Origin: Orientallactaga sibirica
Lineage: Eukaryota > Chordata > Mammalia > Rodentia > Dipodidae
Direction: 5' to 3'
DNA: 64,000 bases
Assembly: GCA_036365145.1 (NCBI GenBank)
Contig: JAEOAD010000018.1
Location: forward strand, 10,000,001 to 10,064,000
Part shown: positions 1-10,630 of the stretch, piece after piece
How positions within the stretch are numbered: position 1 is the stretch's first letter
Layout: each line of letters opens with the position of its first letter
Program-made: the position numbers and the translations under genes
Notes under the pieces: model-generated
Told to the model about the DNA's origin: nothing
Database searches by the model: none
The model's input: only the letters and a program-made list of their open reading frames with translations

Positions 1-1852
1 GTTCTGCAGCCAACTAATTATCAAAACGAACATAGGTCTCTGGAACAGCACCTATGAAGTAAAATTGATCAGCTGCCAAACAGCTCTTACTGAATTACCA
101 GAGCTCACCCTGACCTTCCTCACTGAGGATGAAGCCCCCAGCCCACACACTCCACATGCTAGAGAAAACATAATGAGAGGGAGAATGGGGGAGGAGATGG
201 AAGGAGGGCAGGGAGCCAATCTTTCTCCCTTGCTGGTCTTCAACCCATCAAGGGCTTTCCTGCTTTCCCCTCCCCCACCCTGCAATTCGTCCCATTATCA
301 CTTCCACCCTAGCTAATTACAGTCACTGATTACCTAACAGCAAGTCCTACTGTCACCTGCTTTGGTCTGTCAGATTATGCCATCTGGGCCACGTGGCCAG
401 GGTCCGGGAATCATGAGAGGTCAAAGAGAGGGGCAAACAGCACTAAATGGGAAGAAATGTGTTTATAGGCCTGACAGCTGACTGGGCCATTAAAGGGGCT
501 TTAGCTATGTGTTCCCAGCTGGACCTCTCTCTGGGGTCCACACCACCCAGAGCTATTAGCTAATGGGATATGGCTCAGGTTCCAATCATGGCAACGCCAT
601 GGGTCCATACCCTGTCCCATAAAGGAAAAACTCAAGGACTCAGGAGAAATCTGGCACTTGCAGTTAAGCCTGCAGCAGAATATGATAGCTGTCTGAGAAT
701 GCACAGAATCCAAACACCGTTCCTTCCCCTCTGCTCACTATATATTCCCTTTAGTATATACATGCAGATCGCTTTATGAAATTAACTAGACTTTCAACTT
801 ATTAACAGCAGTGCCTGTGTCTCAGACATTAATGAGCTAGATTATAACCTGAGGGTTTTATGAACCTGCACATATCCAATCAGTGGATTTGAGATGTGGA
901 GGGATGCAAAGTCTCTATTTGTTAGAAGCTCTTAGAGAAGGCTGGCCATGCCTTCAGTATCCAGGAGACAGTTAGTGAACAAAATTAAATGACTGGACTT
1001 AACATGACAGAGCAAACTTGCAGACCAACACTCCAAGCCAGCTGCCCCATTGGCTCCCTAGACCTTGTTGCTTCTCAGTCAGGTAAGTTTAGGAATCACT
1101 CTGAATCACCCTGCAATTCACTATGCACAGTGTTTGTTCATTGGAGCCAAGAAATCTTTCAGTGACCAATTCCAATGTAGATATGAATGATTTGTAGTTA
1201 ACTGTAAGTTGGGTGCTCTGTGGCCTAAATTTTTATTGCAGACATTGCTAAAGACTTTATACTACTCTGATTGCTTAACCTGTCCACTAACATCTTGATT
1301 TGGAAAATGTCTTCTCAACCATCCAGGGTTTTTTACATGAAACACAAACACACTTCCTCACACATGATGGAGAACACCTTGGAGACCAGAGCAATGCCCC
1401 TATGAAGCACTGTCATAAAACACAGGCATTCTGGCAGATACTTTCCTCTGACAGTTCTGAGCACAAATGCTCACAGCTCGCCTGGCTTCCCCTCCTCCCA
1501 ACTTGTGGAGGAAGCAAAAATGGCTGAGAAAGAAAGCAGGGAGAACTCCCAGGAGATAAAACCATAGTGAATGTATATGCAGGAAGACAGAAAGAAGGCC
1601 TGCTGCAAAGACTGGAAGTGTATGAAGAGATCTTCAAGATAGATTTGCTACAAATTTAACAGGAAAGCAATGTCTACCAGATCTCTTTTCAAAAAGTGTT
1701 TTTACATGACATTATAACATGTAAACTATATTTATGTTAAGTAGAAGACACAATGTGATCACAGCTTCTAAGTGTCCATGTGCACTATGTGTGTATTTGT
1801 GTGTGTGTGTACATGTACACACATGCCTTCAAGAGAGTATAGTGTACTCATT
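1..1852. other. Unique sequence, possible conserved noncoding block
   Basis: No repeat family or gene is recognised here apart from a short (TG)n run near 1790-1812. The part from about 280 to 620 is less AT-rich than its surroundings and has closely spaced homeodomain-type TAATTA/ATTAGCTAAT motifs, a CACCTG E-box and TGTCAG. It looks like a conserved noncoding element, but that cannot be shown from one sequence. The short open frames in both strands have no coding character. Confidence 0.3.
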
Positions 1853-1868
1853 AAGAATGTTAGTTCTG

Positions 1869-2020
1869 TTGGTCATGTTGGCGCATGCCTTTAATCCCAG
1901 CACTTGGGAGGCAGAGGTAGGAGGATAGCTGTGAGTTCGATGCCACCCTGAGACTATAGAGTGAATTCTAGGTCAACTTGGCTAAAGTGAGACCCTGCCT
2001 TAAAAAAAAAAAAAAAAAAA
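1869..2020 (+). mobile_element. B1 SINE (7SL-derived), full monomer
   Basis: The sequence runs from a GTGGCGCATGCCTTTAATC-like head (internal pol III promoter) through CAGCACTTGGGAGGCAGAGG to GAGACCCTGCCT and a ~20-nt poly(A) tail. It is flanked by a perfect 16-bp target-site duplication, AAGAATGTTAGTTCTG, at 1853-1868 and 2021-2036. The family is rodent-specific and is mobilised by L1 proteins. Confidence 0.95.
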
Positions 2021-2036
2021 AAGAATGTTAGTTCTG

Positions 2037-2200
2037 AGCTAGAAAATGTTAGGTTCAAATTCTGGCTCTTCGAAGTTTCTCGAGCTTTGTATCTTCTGAA
2101 GACTGGGCTGACTATTCCTAGCTCTGAGGCTTATGTGGGAATTAAATGAAACAATGCCTGGCATGCACTTAGCACAGTGAGCCGAGCTAAATACTCACCA
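2037..2200 (-). mobile_element. MIR-like ancient SINE fragment
   Basis: On the minus strand this resembles the MIR core. The plus strand shows the usual inverse signature: loss of a 'TTCAAATTCTGGCTCT' stretch followed by 'GGAATTAAATGAAACAATGCCTGGCATGCACTTAGCAC'-type sequence, here only partly conserved. It is diverged and has no target duplication. Confidence 0.6.
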
Positions 2201-2250
2201 AATGGGAATGATGATTGGAATTACTACAGAAAAAGGCTGGAAAGGGTTGA

Positions 2251-2800
2251 AGAGATGGCTTGCTGTGCATTCACAGATCCCCAGCAACCATGTATTATGC
2301 CAGACACTTTAATTGCTGAACTGGGAGGTAGAGACAGGAGGATTCCAGACACTTACTGATTAGCTAGTTTATCCAAATCAGTAAGCCCTGGAAGCAGTGA
2401 CAAAACCAAGTTCCGATGCAAAAACAAAAATTAAAGTGGACTGTAGAGATTGCTCAATGGTTAAAGATGTTTGCTTGGCTAGGTCAATTCCCCAGTAGCC
2501 CTGTAAAGCCAGATGCACAAAGTGGCACATACATCTGGAGTTTGTTTGCAGTTACAGGAGACCCTACGGCTCCCATTCCTGCTCTCTCATTCTCTCTCTC
2601 TCTCTCTTTTTCTCTCCTTACAAATAAATAAATACTTTTTAAAATATTGTGGAAGAGAGATAGAGAAAGATACCAACATTGACCTCTGGCCTTCACATGC
2701 ACACTCACACACATACGTACGTGCACCCACACATTGTGCCTACACACATACAAACATGCATTCACACCAACCCCTTCCCCCCCCCCACACACACTAAGGA
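2251..2800 (+). mobile_element. B4-like (ID + B1 composite) SINE, interrupted
   Basis: An ID-like head (GAAGAGATGGCTTGCTGTGC, CCCAGCAACCATG) is followed by B1-like GGGAGGTAGAGACAGGAGGAT. After the tRNA SINE inserted at 2436-2640 it resumes with the typical B4 end (ACATTGACCTCTGGCCTTCA, then CA-rich ACATGCACACAC repeats). The two halves suggest one old element split by a younger SINE. Confidence 0.6.
2436..2640 (+). mobile_element. tRNA-derived SINE (dipodid-type)
   Basis: A diverged copy of the dominant SINE in this window. It has a tRNA-like head with box A and box B regions (AGATTGCTCAATGGTTAAAG, GGTCAATTCCCCAG), a body AAGCCAGATGCACAAAGTGG and TCTGGAGTTTGTTTGCAG, then (CT)n and an AAATAAATAAAT tail. 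It lies inside a B4-like element. Confidence 0.85.
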
Positions 2801-3938
2801 ATACACTGGGAGACAACAGGAAAATATTAAGAGTGTAAGAGTGGGTCATCTCAGAGTAGTGAGTTAGAAATGACATATTCCTTCTACAAGATTGAAAATT
2901 GTTCAAAAATGAATATCATTTTAAAACACAAACAAGTCTTATATAAAATGTAAATTGTAGTTTTCTCTGGATGGCCAGTATTATCCTTTTTTACAAGTCC
3001 TTTTTAATGTTCTTTTATGTTTTTCAATATTTTTCAAATTGTTAACAATGAATTTTAACAACTTTGGAACATGAATGTAATTCATTTGGGGTACTTGCAA
3101 ACAATACAGAAAAACTCCAAAAAGAAAGTAAAAATCACTTAGTTTTGTGCTAAACCTGTTTTGATTACTTTTTTTTTTTTTTGGCTTAATTTTTAAAGTG
3201 CAGATCCTTCTAAATGGGTAGTCCCCTAGATGGAGTGCTCAACATGAACAGTCATACTCAATGGTCATAAATTGTCTCCTCCTTCTCATTTCTCACTACA
3301 TTCCCCAAAACAAATCTGATTGGTTTTATGTGAATTTTCCCATTATATGCATCACACACACACACACACACACACACGTGTGTGGGGGGGGGTTAAGGAA
3401 AATGTCCTTATAAGAAAATTCAAGAAAGATTTTAGAAGTTCCCTAAAGATTGTGAGTATATAGATCAACTACAGGAGGAAAGACACCTCTTCTAGGCTCT
3501 GCATTATGTGTATCGAGCCCCTTCTATATTCCAGATCCTGTGGTGCTGATTAAGGAAACAAAGATAAGGAGATTTCAGCTTGCTGATCTCAACAGGCTTT
3601 CAGGGCATGAAGGAAATACACACCTCCAAATGTTTGCAGTGGAATGTGGCAAATACAATGATAGAAGCTACAAAGTCGATAGAAAATAGAGAGGAAGAGA
3701 CTCAGTGTCTTCCATAGAGGTTCAGGATGGCCTTTGGGTGAAAGATCATATGGCACTCTAAATGGCCATGAGTTCTGATTCTGAACAGACCTATCCCATG
3801 TAATCCCCCATTCCATTATATCTATGTGTGTCTCTCTTCGGACTTGGGCTAGAACATATTCCCATGCCCCTATTCCTAACCCAAGTCCACTCATTCTTCA
3901 AACCCTGACAAGAAGTCACTTTAAAAGGTTTCCATCAT
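2801..3938. other. Unique AT-rich sequence with short simple repeats
   Basis: No gene or interspersed repeat is recognised. It contains a poly(T) run at about 3170-3182 and a (CA)n run at about 3353-3377 followed by GTGTGTGGGGGGGGG. Small open frames here lack supporting features. Confidence 0.5.
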
Positions 3939-4122
3939 GGGCTGAAGAGATGGCTTAGTGGTTAAGACATTTGCCTGCAAAGCCAAAGGATCTAAGTTCG
4001 ATTCCTCAGGACCTACATAAGCCAGATGTACAAGGTGGCACATGCATCTGGAGTTCATTTACAGTGGCTGAAGGCCCTGGCATGTCCATTTTCTTGCTCT
4101 CTCTCTCTCTCTCTCTCTCAAA
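3939..4122 (+). mobile_element. tRNA-derived SINE
   Basis: Begins GGGCTGAAGAGATGGCTTAG (box A region), then box B-like AGTTCGATTCC, the body AAGCCAGATGTACAAGGTGG and TCTGGAGTTCATTTACAGTG, and ends in (CT)n. The A-rich tail is nearly absent, and no clear target duplication was found. Confidence 0.92.
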
Positions 4123-4694
4123 TGGGCATGAGTCTTCATTATGACATACATTAAGTTACTTCATTATATGACTATCTCCCTATAGGACTGAACATCAGTA
4201 TTTTGTCCTATTTACCCTGGTAAGATGAGGCAACACAGAACCAACTGAACACCATGCCGAATACAAAATTAGTACCCGATAAAGGTTGCCTGGAAAAACT
4301 AATACAAGAATATAACTACATTAGACCCACAATACAGATGTCCACAGTTAGCACAAAGTAAACATTTGTTGCAATTGTCAAATGCATCTTTGGAACCAAC
4401 CAATGAGCATACATGCACACAGTTGCTCAGGGCACAGCTGAGCAAACAGTGAGCGCCTCTGTGCTCACTGGAGAAGTCACTGTTCCTCCAGCCTGGAGTC
4501 ACCCAAGTAAGGGGTTCTGTGTTCTATTCCTCACTTATTTGTTTAAGAGTCCTGCACTGGATGCATATTGGAGTAGATTCAGTTAAGTCCTCGTTTGGTT
4601 TTCCTTGTGCTCTTATTGATCCCCCATGAAGGAATCCTCACATCCCTCTTTTGTTGTGGTTATAGGTTGTTGAGGCCTGTGTCTTGTTTTGAAG
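4123..4694. other. Unique sequence, nothing recognised
   Basis: No repeat, RNA gene or convincing coding exon is visible in this interval. Confidence 0.5.
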
Positions 4695-4741
<47 letters not shown>

Positions 4742-4884
4742 GTTTTTCAAGGTAGGGTCTCACTCTGGTCCAGGCTGACCTGGAATTAACTATGTAGTCT
4801 CAGGGTGGCCTCGAACTCATGGCGATCCTCCTACCTCTGCCTCCCGAGTGCTGGGATTAAAGGCGTGCGCCACCACGCCCGGCA
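4695..4884 (-). mobile_element. B1 SINE, minus strand
   Basis: The plus strand shows a ~42-nt poly(T) tract (the tail), then GTAGGGTCTCACTCTGG, CAGGCTGACCTGGAATTAAC, CAGGGTGGCCTCGAACTCA and GTGCTGGGATTAAAGGCG, ending CACCACGCCCGGC. It is nearly full length with CpG-bearing head sequence, so it is relatively young. Confidence 0.95.
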
Positions 4885-5719
4885 CAAGTTGAATTTTTGA
4901 CATGGAGGACTTCAAGGGAAGGTGGAGCTCAAACCAGCCCTGAGAGAGCTTTTATGTAAATACTTTCCTTCGTTTTGGCCAGAATGCTCCCAGCACGCCC
5001 TTTTGCTTGTAAGTGAGGTCTTTAATACACACCCTGTTTTATACAGGTAAAAGCAGTGATTACTGGCAGCCTCACTTGGGTCTCTCTTCAAGAGGGCTGC
5101 CATGAGCAAGGGCTGATGGAGTGCCTTACACAATTCATTTTGCACATGATAGACATGCTGATATCCTGCTAAACAAGTATTTCTGAGCTAAAGCTTTTAT
5201 TTTGGCTGGGTGGATCAGATGAGTCAATCACATGGTGTGACAAATATGACAGTCACCCAGGAAAATTTAACAAGTTGCCCAAGACCATCTCACCATAGGC
5301 CCCAGACTCCTGATCCTGGCCAAGAACAATATAATGCCACACATGGGCCAATGGTCACTGGAGGAGGACTATCTTTTAACAATCGCTGCAGGGTCTACAG
5401 TGGGATGGCAGTGTCACTAAGAGCAGCACGAGATGTAGTGAACTGATTATAAACTCTGTGGGACCATGCTTCCTTTTGTAGTTGCATCAGCTCTTCTTTG
5501 ATCTCATGTATGGATGGTACCACAGGCTTCTTCAATGGATAGTCTCCATGCACTCCCTATTGAATCCCCCCAGTCTTCCTCCAAATAATACTGGGATCAG
5601 ACCACCTCACTTCTGGAATGTCATCAGCACCTCTCAAACTGTCCCTTGCATGCAGCTCTCACTTTTCAGCCTAGCATTGGTGAATCTTTGAGAACTGGCT
5701 TCATCTCACGTTCAAAGCC
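4885..5719. other. Unique sequence, nothing recognised
   Basis: No repeat or gene is identified. The open frames present are short and carry no recognisable motifs. Confidence 0.5.
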
Positions 5720-5754
5720 CTTTCTTTCTTCCTTATAGCCTCTGCGTTAGCCAA

Positions 5755-6000
5755 AAGGATCCATCCAAACTCCAACACAAACACACATGTTCTCACAGAT
5801 CTCTCCTCCTCTAAAACACACACATTGACACCTAGATCCATCCCCTCAACATGCGCACATAACATGGATCCTCTAACACACACATCCGCATCCCAACCCC
5901 TCAAAATGCCCACAGATACCACACACACATATGCACCCCTGCATACCAACCCAACACACACACACATGCACGCACACATGCATGCACGCACGCACATACT
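5755..6000. repeat. Cryptic (CA)n-rich simple sequence
   Basis: Imperfect ACACAC/ACACATGCAC repeats dominate this stretch. The long open frames crossing it on both strands are products of the repeat composition and should not be called genes. Confidence 0.8.
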
Positions 6001-6414
6001 CCTTGATCTTCTCCATGACCTGCTCTGGGGATGCGGGGTTGCTCCCATGGCCAGAGCAACCTTTCCTGTCTACCTGTGCCTGTCCGTGTTCACTCAGTAC
6101 TTCATATATCCATCTGGTGCAGCTTTCTCAGCCCCCTTCAACTGAAGTGCTGCTTGGTTCCTGGCAACCTGCAGTTGCCTTGGAGTCTACATCTGAGGGG
6201 GCATTTTACATAATCCTCTTACACAGTCACCTGCCTTAGTTTGGATGCTGTCATAACTTCTCAGCTAGACCTAAGTTCTTTCAGCAAGAAACAAGTTCCT
6301 TTATTAGTTTGTTTCCATATAATATGGCACAAATCTCAGTCTCTGGAGTTGTTCACAGGCTTGTTTATAGCCCTTTAATTGCCTTTAACTGTCTGGCCTG
6401 GAGCAAATTTCCTT
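6001..6414. other. Unique sequence, nothing recognised
   Basis: No recognisable element. Confidence 0.4.
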
Positions 6415-6562
6415 CCTTTTCCAAGTCTGTTTTTTCATCCATTAAAGTAGGGAAGGGATGCTAATAATAACTGACATAAGGTTCTATGAAATGTATTGAT
6501 GACGAAGAGAGCAATTATAAGGAACTTAGAACAGCAAATGCTCAGTAATCTCAGATACTATA
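6415..6562 (-). mobile_element. MIR-like ancient SINE fragment
   Basis: The plus strand reads as the reverse of the MIR core: a TTTTTTCATCCATTAAAGT-like stretch, GGATGCTAATAATAACTGAC, then GGAACTTAGAACAGCAAATG. Divergence is high. Confidence 0.7.
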
Positions 6563-6725
6563 CCATTATCACATGCCAAGGGAGGATGCACTCATGGAAA
6601 CAAGGAGGCTTGCTAGTGGCTGGAGCATGATCTGTGAGAGGTGAATGGACTGAGATGAGGTGGGAGGGCTAAATTCAGGTCAGAGTGACCAAAGGCCACC
6701 TGTGCCATGGTCAGGGTTTTTTGTT

Positions 6726-6955
6726 TTTACTTTAAAAATTGTTTTTTTATTATTATTAGTTATATATGTTGTGTATATACAGCCATGATGGTACTATCGT
6801 TAGCCTTCTCCCTGTCCTCTCCCCATGAGTAATGTGGGTCTTGCCTTATAGGGGTGGCCATCAGTTATGTGGGAGAGGCAATGACTCTGTGTATAATGAC
6901 CCAATTCATGGCTCTAACAATCTTTCCACCCCCTCTTCCACGAATTTAGGTCAGG
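6726..6955 (-). mobile_element. Probable old L1-type 3' end, minus strand
   Basis: On the minus strand a GGAAGAGGGGGTGGAAAGAT segment leads into GGCCACCCCTATAAGGCA-type sequence and ends in an A-rich tail (plus strand TTTTTTTATTATTATTAG). I recall similar sequence at the 3' ends of rodent L1 copies, but I cannot confirm the family here. Confidence 0.4.
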
Positions 6956-7225
6956 GGTTTTGACCTACCTGAACATAATAGCAGTCTTACAGGAGGTATC
7001 AAGCAGAGGGCCTAATCTGAGCCCCACCTGAGACCCTGTGCAGGCTGCTATGGGAACCTAGCTCAGAGATGGGACATCACAAGATCTGTAAAGTGAGGCC
7101 AGCATAGTCATCTGACCCTGGCTGCTGTCAGAAGTAGTGATGGATTTCACCACTGCTACCTAGAAATTAGATGTGCCAAGTTGAAAGACCTAGACCCTCT
7201 CCTTAGGGAGCTCATAACCCACTGG
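6956..7225. other. Unique sequence, nothing recognised
   Basis: No recognisable element. Confidence 0.4.
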
Positions 7226-7243
7226 TGAGTCCATTCCTTTATA

Positions 7244-7470
7244 AAATATATATTTTATTTATTTATTTATTTGAGAGGGAGAAAGAGGCAGAGAGAAAGA
7301 GAGAGAGAGAGAGAGCTTGTACACACCATGGCCTCCAGCCACTGCAAACAAACTCCAGATGCATGTGCCCCCTTGTGCAGCTGGCTTACATGGGTCCTGG
7401 AGAATCGAATTGGATTCCTTTGGTTTTGTAGGCAAAAATGCCTTAACCACTAAGCCATCTCTCTAGCCCC
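7244..7470 (-). mobile_element. tRNA-derived SINE, minus strand
   Basis: The plus strand shows the reversed tail (TTTATTTATTTATTTGAGAG, then GAGAGA repeats), TCCAGATGCATGTGCCCCC, and the reversed head TTAACCACTAAGCCATCTCT. A target-site duplication TGAGTCCATT(C/T)CTTATA flanks it at about 7226-7243 and 7471-7487, with small mismatches. Confidence 0.93.
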
Positions 7471-7487
7471 TGAGTCCATTTCTTATA

Positions 7488-8379
7488 TAATGGCTGAAAA
7501 GGAATAAAGAAGAGAGACTTCTAGAGAAAAGGACACATGCCCCTGGAAGGAAAGGGAAAGAAGCAGAATGCATGTGTGGTGGACAAGAAGCCCAGGGAGC
7601 CTTGCGGAAGGGGGAAATGACCTGTGAGGGCATGCTGTTCTGAAGATGGCTTGGGCATTGGTATCTAGAAATCATAACACAGTCCATTGTCACCATGTGC
7701 AGGGAACAAAATGATCAGATGAGAGAGTCCCTCTCAAGGCTAAGATTCTCTGAGGTTTTGCATATCCCTAAATCCCACTCTCATGGGACATTTTAAACCT
7801 CTTGCCTTCCTTTGTACCATCATGGTAGTGTGGGCAACTATTTGAAAAGGGGGCAATAATTTCTTTCTCTTTAAAAAAATCTATATAGGTACCTATCTTA
7901 AAAGATTATCAGAGAAACTTTTCTGGAGAAAACAGGTGCACTGAAATAAACTGGAATTTAATGCTATTCCATTAACATTTCAGAAAATGCCAGTGAGAAG
8001 CTTCAATAGATAATTATGTACACCAGGGAACAAACTGAGTGTTTGTCTTGCACAGGTCCACCAGACAGAAAGTGTTTCAAAGTGGATTGTGTCCCTGAAA
8101 ACTATGTGCAATTATGTGGCCCCCAAAATTATGGATTAAAAGGAGATTTACAGTTGGCCAAATGGTCTCTAATTGGACTTCCCATTAAGTGAGCAGTGAA
8201 GGAATGAAGCCTGATTTGCAAACCTCAGACAGGAAGGCTGAGATTAGTTCCAGAATGAGAGAAACCTATAAATCCTGGTTTCTCCCTCCAGCTGTGGTGC
8301 CTGAAAGGAGCTGAGAGGACAGGGGCTGACCCTTCTACATGCCCATAGTTTTCATGGTAGCCGACTTAATCTTGGGACT
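7488..8379. other. Unique sequence with a possible conserved noncoding block
   Basis: No repeat is seen. About 8050-8240 has several homeodomain-type sites (GCAATTATG, AAATTATGG, CTAATTGG, CATTAAGTG) in a non-repetitive context and resembles conserved noncoding DNA. That is an inference only. Confidence 0.3.
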
Positions 8380-8562
8380 TCACAGAGCACTTTCCCACAT
8401 ACCACCCTGTCTAATTTCCACACCATTCTGAGAATAGAAGTACAGGTGAGTGTGTTTTACAGCTGTGGATGCTGAAGCTGTGATTCAAGTGACTCACAGG
8501 TCACACAACATGGACATAAAGGGCCACAATTCAGGCCAGCAATTCCGACTCCTTGTCCAATG
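8380..8562 (+). mobile_element. MIR-like ancient SINE fragment
   Basis: Contains TTCACAGAGCACTTTCCCAC, TTTTACAGCTGTGGATGCTG and AGTGACTCACAGGTCACACA, in the order expected of MIR on the plus strand. It is diverged. Confidence 0.7.
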
Positions 8563-8900
8563 TCTCACAATGTGTTTGTTGCCTCTCAAAAAGCCTTTGC
8601 ACAGTGACCAGGCAGAGAAATAGCTTTGGCAATGATGACATGTATAACTGGCCAGTGCTGTAGCACGTATGAAGTGAGTACACAGAAACCAGCTGAACTG
8701 CTGCAGGACAACCTCAGTGATTTTGCCCAGGTGCCCAGCCCAGGAGGAACTGTTTGCAAGTGGGGATCAAACATATGAGCTTCCTTGCCTCAGTAGGTGG
8801 GGGTGAGAAAGGAGAAGGCCACAGAGAGGGGGCTCTGTGCAAAGGGGCAGAGGACAAATTATGACATATATGGTATAGTTTAGATGCTAATGATAAGAAA
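8563..8900. other. Unique sequence, nothing recognised
   Basis: The minus-strand open frame of 173 codons that spans 8714-9235 overlaps this region. It shows no domain, signal peptide or splice context and is not called as a gene. Confidence 0.4.
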
Positions 8901-8904
8901 AAGT

Positions 8905-9000
8905 TTGAACAGTCACAATTTTTCCTGGATACTTTTGATTCAATGTTGGCTAAAACCACAGATGTGGAATCTGTAGTCATGGAAGGCCAGTTTTGAAGAT
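8905..9000. mobile_element. Tigger-like DNA transposon terminal fragment
   Basis: TTTTTCCTGGATACTTTTGA followed by TTGGCTAAAACCACAGATGTG and TCATGGAAGGCCAG resembles the inner part of Tigger (TcMar) terminal inverted repeats. This is a short relic and the assignment is tentative. Confidence 0.4.
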
Positions 9001-10514
9001 GTTCCAAGGATATTCCTGTAGTTAGCACAGGTGCACAGCTCAGAGTGGCAACATGAGGGCACTGGGAGGCATGCCAACCAAATCCAATATTGTCCACAGC
9101 CACTTTGAAATAAAGTCCACTGGTCCTTGATAGAGAAGACCTCAGTAACACATCACCATCTCGGACTTTTTCAGTTGACCTTGGGATAAGATGTAAACAT
9201 CTTAGAAGGGTTAACAATGCCCAGGCCAGCCCCACAACAGCTTATGGCCTCAGCCTTAGTGCTCATCATACCCCATGCCCTACACCCATATCCACAAATA
9301 CCCACACATGATTTTCCTAGCTACCCAAGTCATTTTCTGCTTCACTTCCTTTGCTATAGCACATGCTCCTATTTGTAAGCTATTCTTTGTTTCAGCTTCC
9401 CTTCCCTCCTACCCAGTGGTTTACCTCCTACACTCCTTCACGGTTCAGCCTACAGGACACTTCCTACAGGAGGTAGCTCAGAGAACCTCTTCCTTCCTTG
9501 GCTACCTTTGCCAGTCTCACTCTCCCACCTGTATACATTTCCTTAACCCTTTCTGGAATTGCTTCACTCTCATTCCATCCTTTCCACCTGGCAATTACGG
9601 AGGGGAAAGAGTGGCTGTTCCTCATACTCACTATGGTAACCTCAAACTGGGCACTTCTGTATTAGTTGAATGATGGAATAGATTAATTCTTTAATTAAGT
9701 TAGCCCATGGTGGTAAAATATACTAAATGAAAAGAATCACTCCCTTACAGGTGTTAAGTTCACTTGGCTTCAGCTCTACTAAGATCCTGGTTGGACAACA
9801 CCTCTATGTCATGTGAAATGACAGCATATCATAGAGGGTAGATACTGCTGCAAAAAACATGAGCAAACATCCTATTTTCTGAATTCTGTCTGGAGGGGAA
9901 TTATTTTTGTCTGGGTGTTATCCAAGTTACTAAAGGATTTAAATAATTGGAAAAGACACATTGGAAGCTAGAATCCAACCCTTGAATACCTTGGTTCTTG
10001 CCAAATATCTCCCACAACCCACATTAAGTGGATTACTCTTGTCCTTAATCACATGCTAAATGCCTGCATCTGTGGCTGGCATCAGCTGAGTGTGAAGCAG
10101 CTGTATTCACCGTTGTATCTGTCCTTGCTATCAGAGCAGAAAGCAACTGGGTGAAGAGCTCCAAATGGTGGGGATGAATTAGACAATACAGATTAAGGTC
10201 TTCATGTGGTCATTCATTCAGATTTATTTAATAGTCAATTATATTCTAGGTAAAAGAGAGAAGGAAGGCACATTTCCTTGCCCTAAGAAGCTCTCTGAAA
10301 TAAAAAAAAAAAAAGTACTTAAAGTTTCTTTTATTTGCCCTCATTTTCAGACATCAATGTGTTCTTTAAGTCATGTGGGCAACATGTGTATATGAGGTTC
10401 TGGTTCAGGAGGCCTGGGGTAGGGTCGAGAGGCTGCATGTCTAACAGGCTTTAAGGTAAAGCTGTTGGTACTGGCTTAGGGACATAGTTTGAACAGAGAG
10501 CATTATGCCATAGC
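9001..10514. other. Mostly unique sequence, possible L2 fragment
   Basis: The stretch 9340-9490 (CCTACACTCCTTCACGGTTC, GACACTTCCTACAGGAGG) resembles an L2 3' end in the plus orientation, weakly. Nothing else is recognised apart from an A-run near 10300-10314. Confidence 0.3.
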
Positions 10515-10630
10515 ATGAGCAGAAACAATGATTAAGACCTCATTTGATTCTCACAATTCTATGACCAATGAGGAGGTTCTTTATGAGCCTTTCACAGAGA
10601 ACAGGAATTCTGCTCAGAGAAAATCACCAT
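10515..10630 (+). mobile_element. MIR-like ancient SINE fragment
   Basis: CTCATTTGATTCTCACAATTC, ATGAGGAGGTTCTTTATGAG, then CACAGAGAACAGGAATTCTG follow the order of the MIR 3' half. Confidence 0.55.

Noticed and set aside
2484..2906. 140-codon minus-strand open frame
   Set aside because: It runs through the CT tract of a SINE and the CA-rich end of a B4-like element. The translation is repeat-derived.
5701..6145. Overlapping open frames of 102-115 codons on both strands
   Set aside because: They translate an imperfect CA repeat (alternating Cys/Val or His/Thr).
8714..9235. 173-codon minus-strand open frame, the longest outside L1
   Set aside because: It has no recognised domain, no signal or membrane segment, no convincing splice context, and it overlaps a Tigger-like fragment. 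Length alone is compatible with chance in 64 kb.
9275..9673. 132-codon plus-strand open frame
   Set aside because: Low-complexity Pro/Ser/Phe-rich translation of pyrimidine-rich, possibly L2-derived sequence. No coding features.
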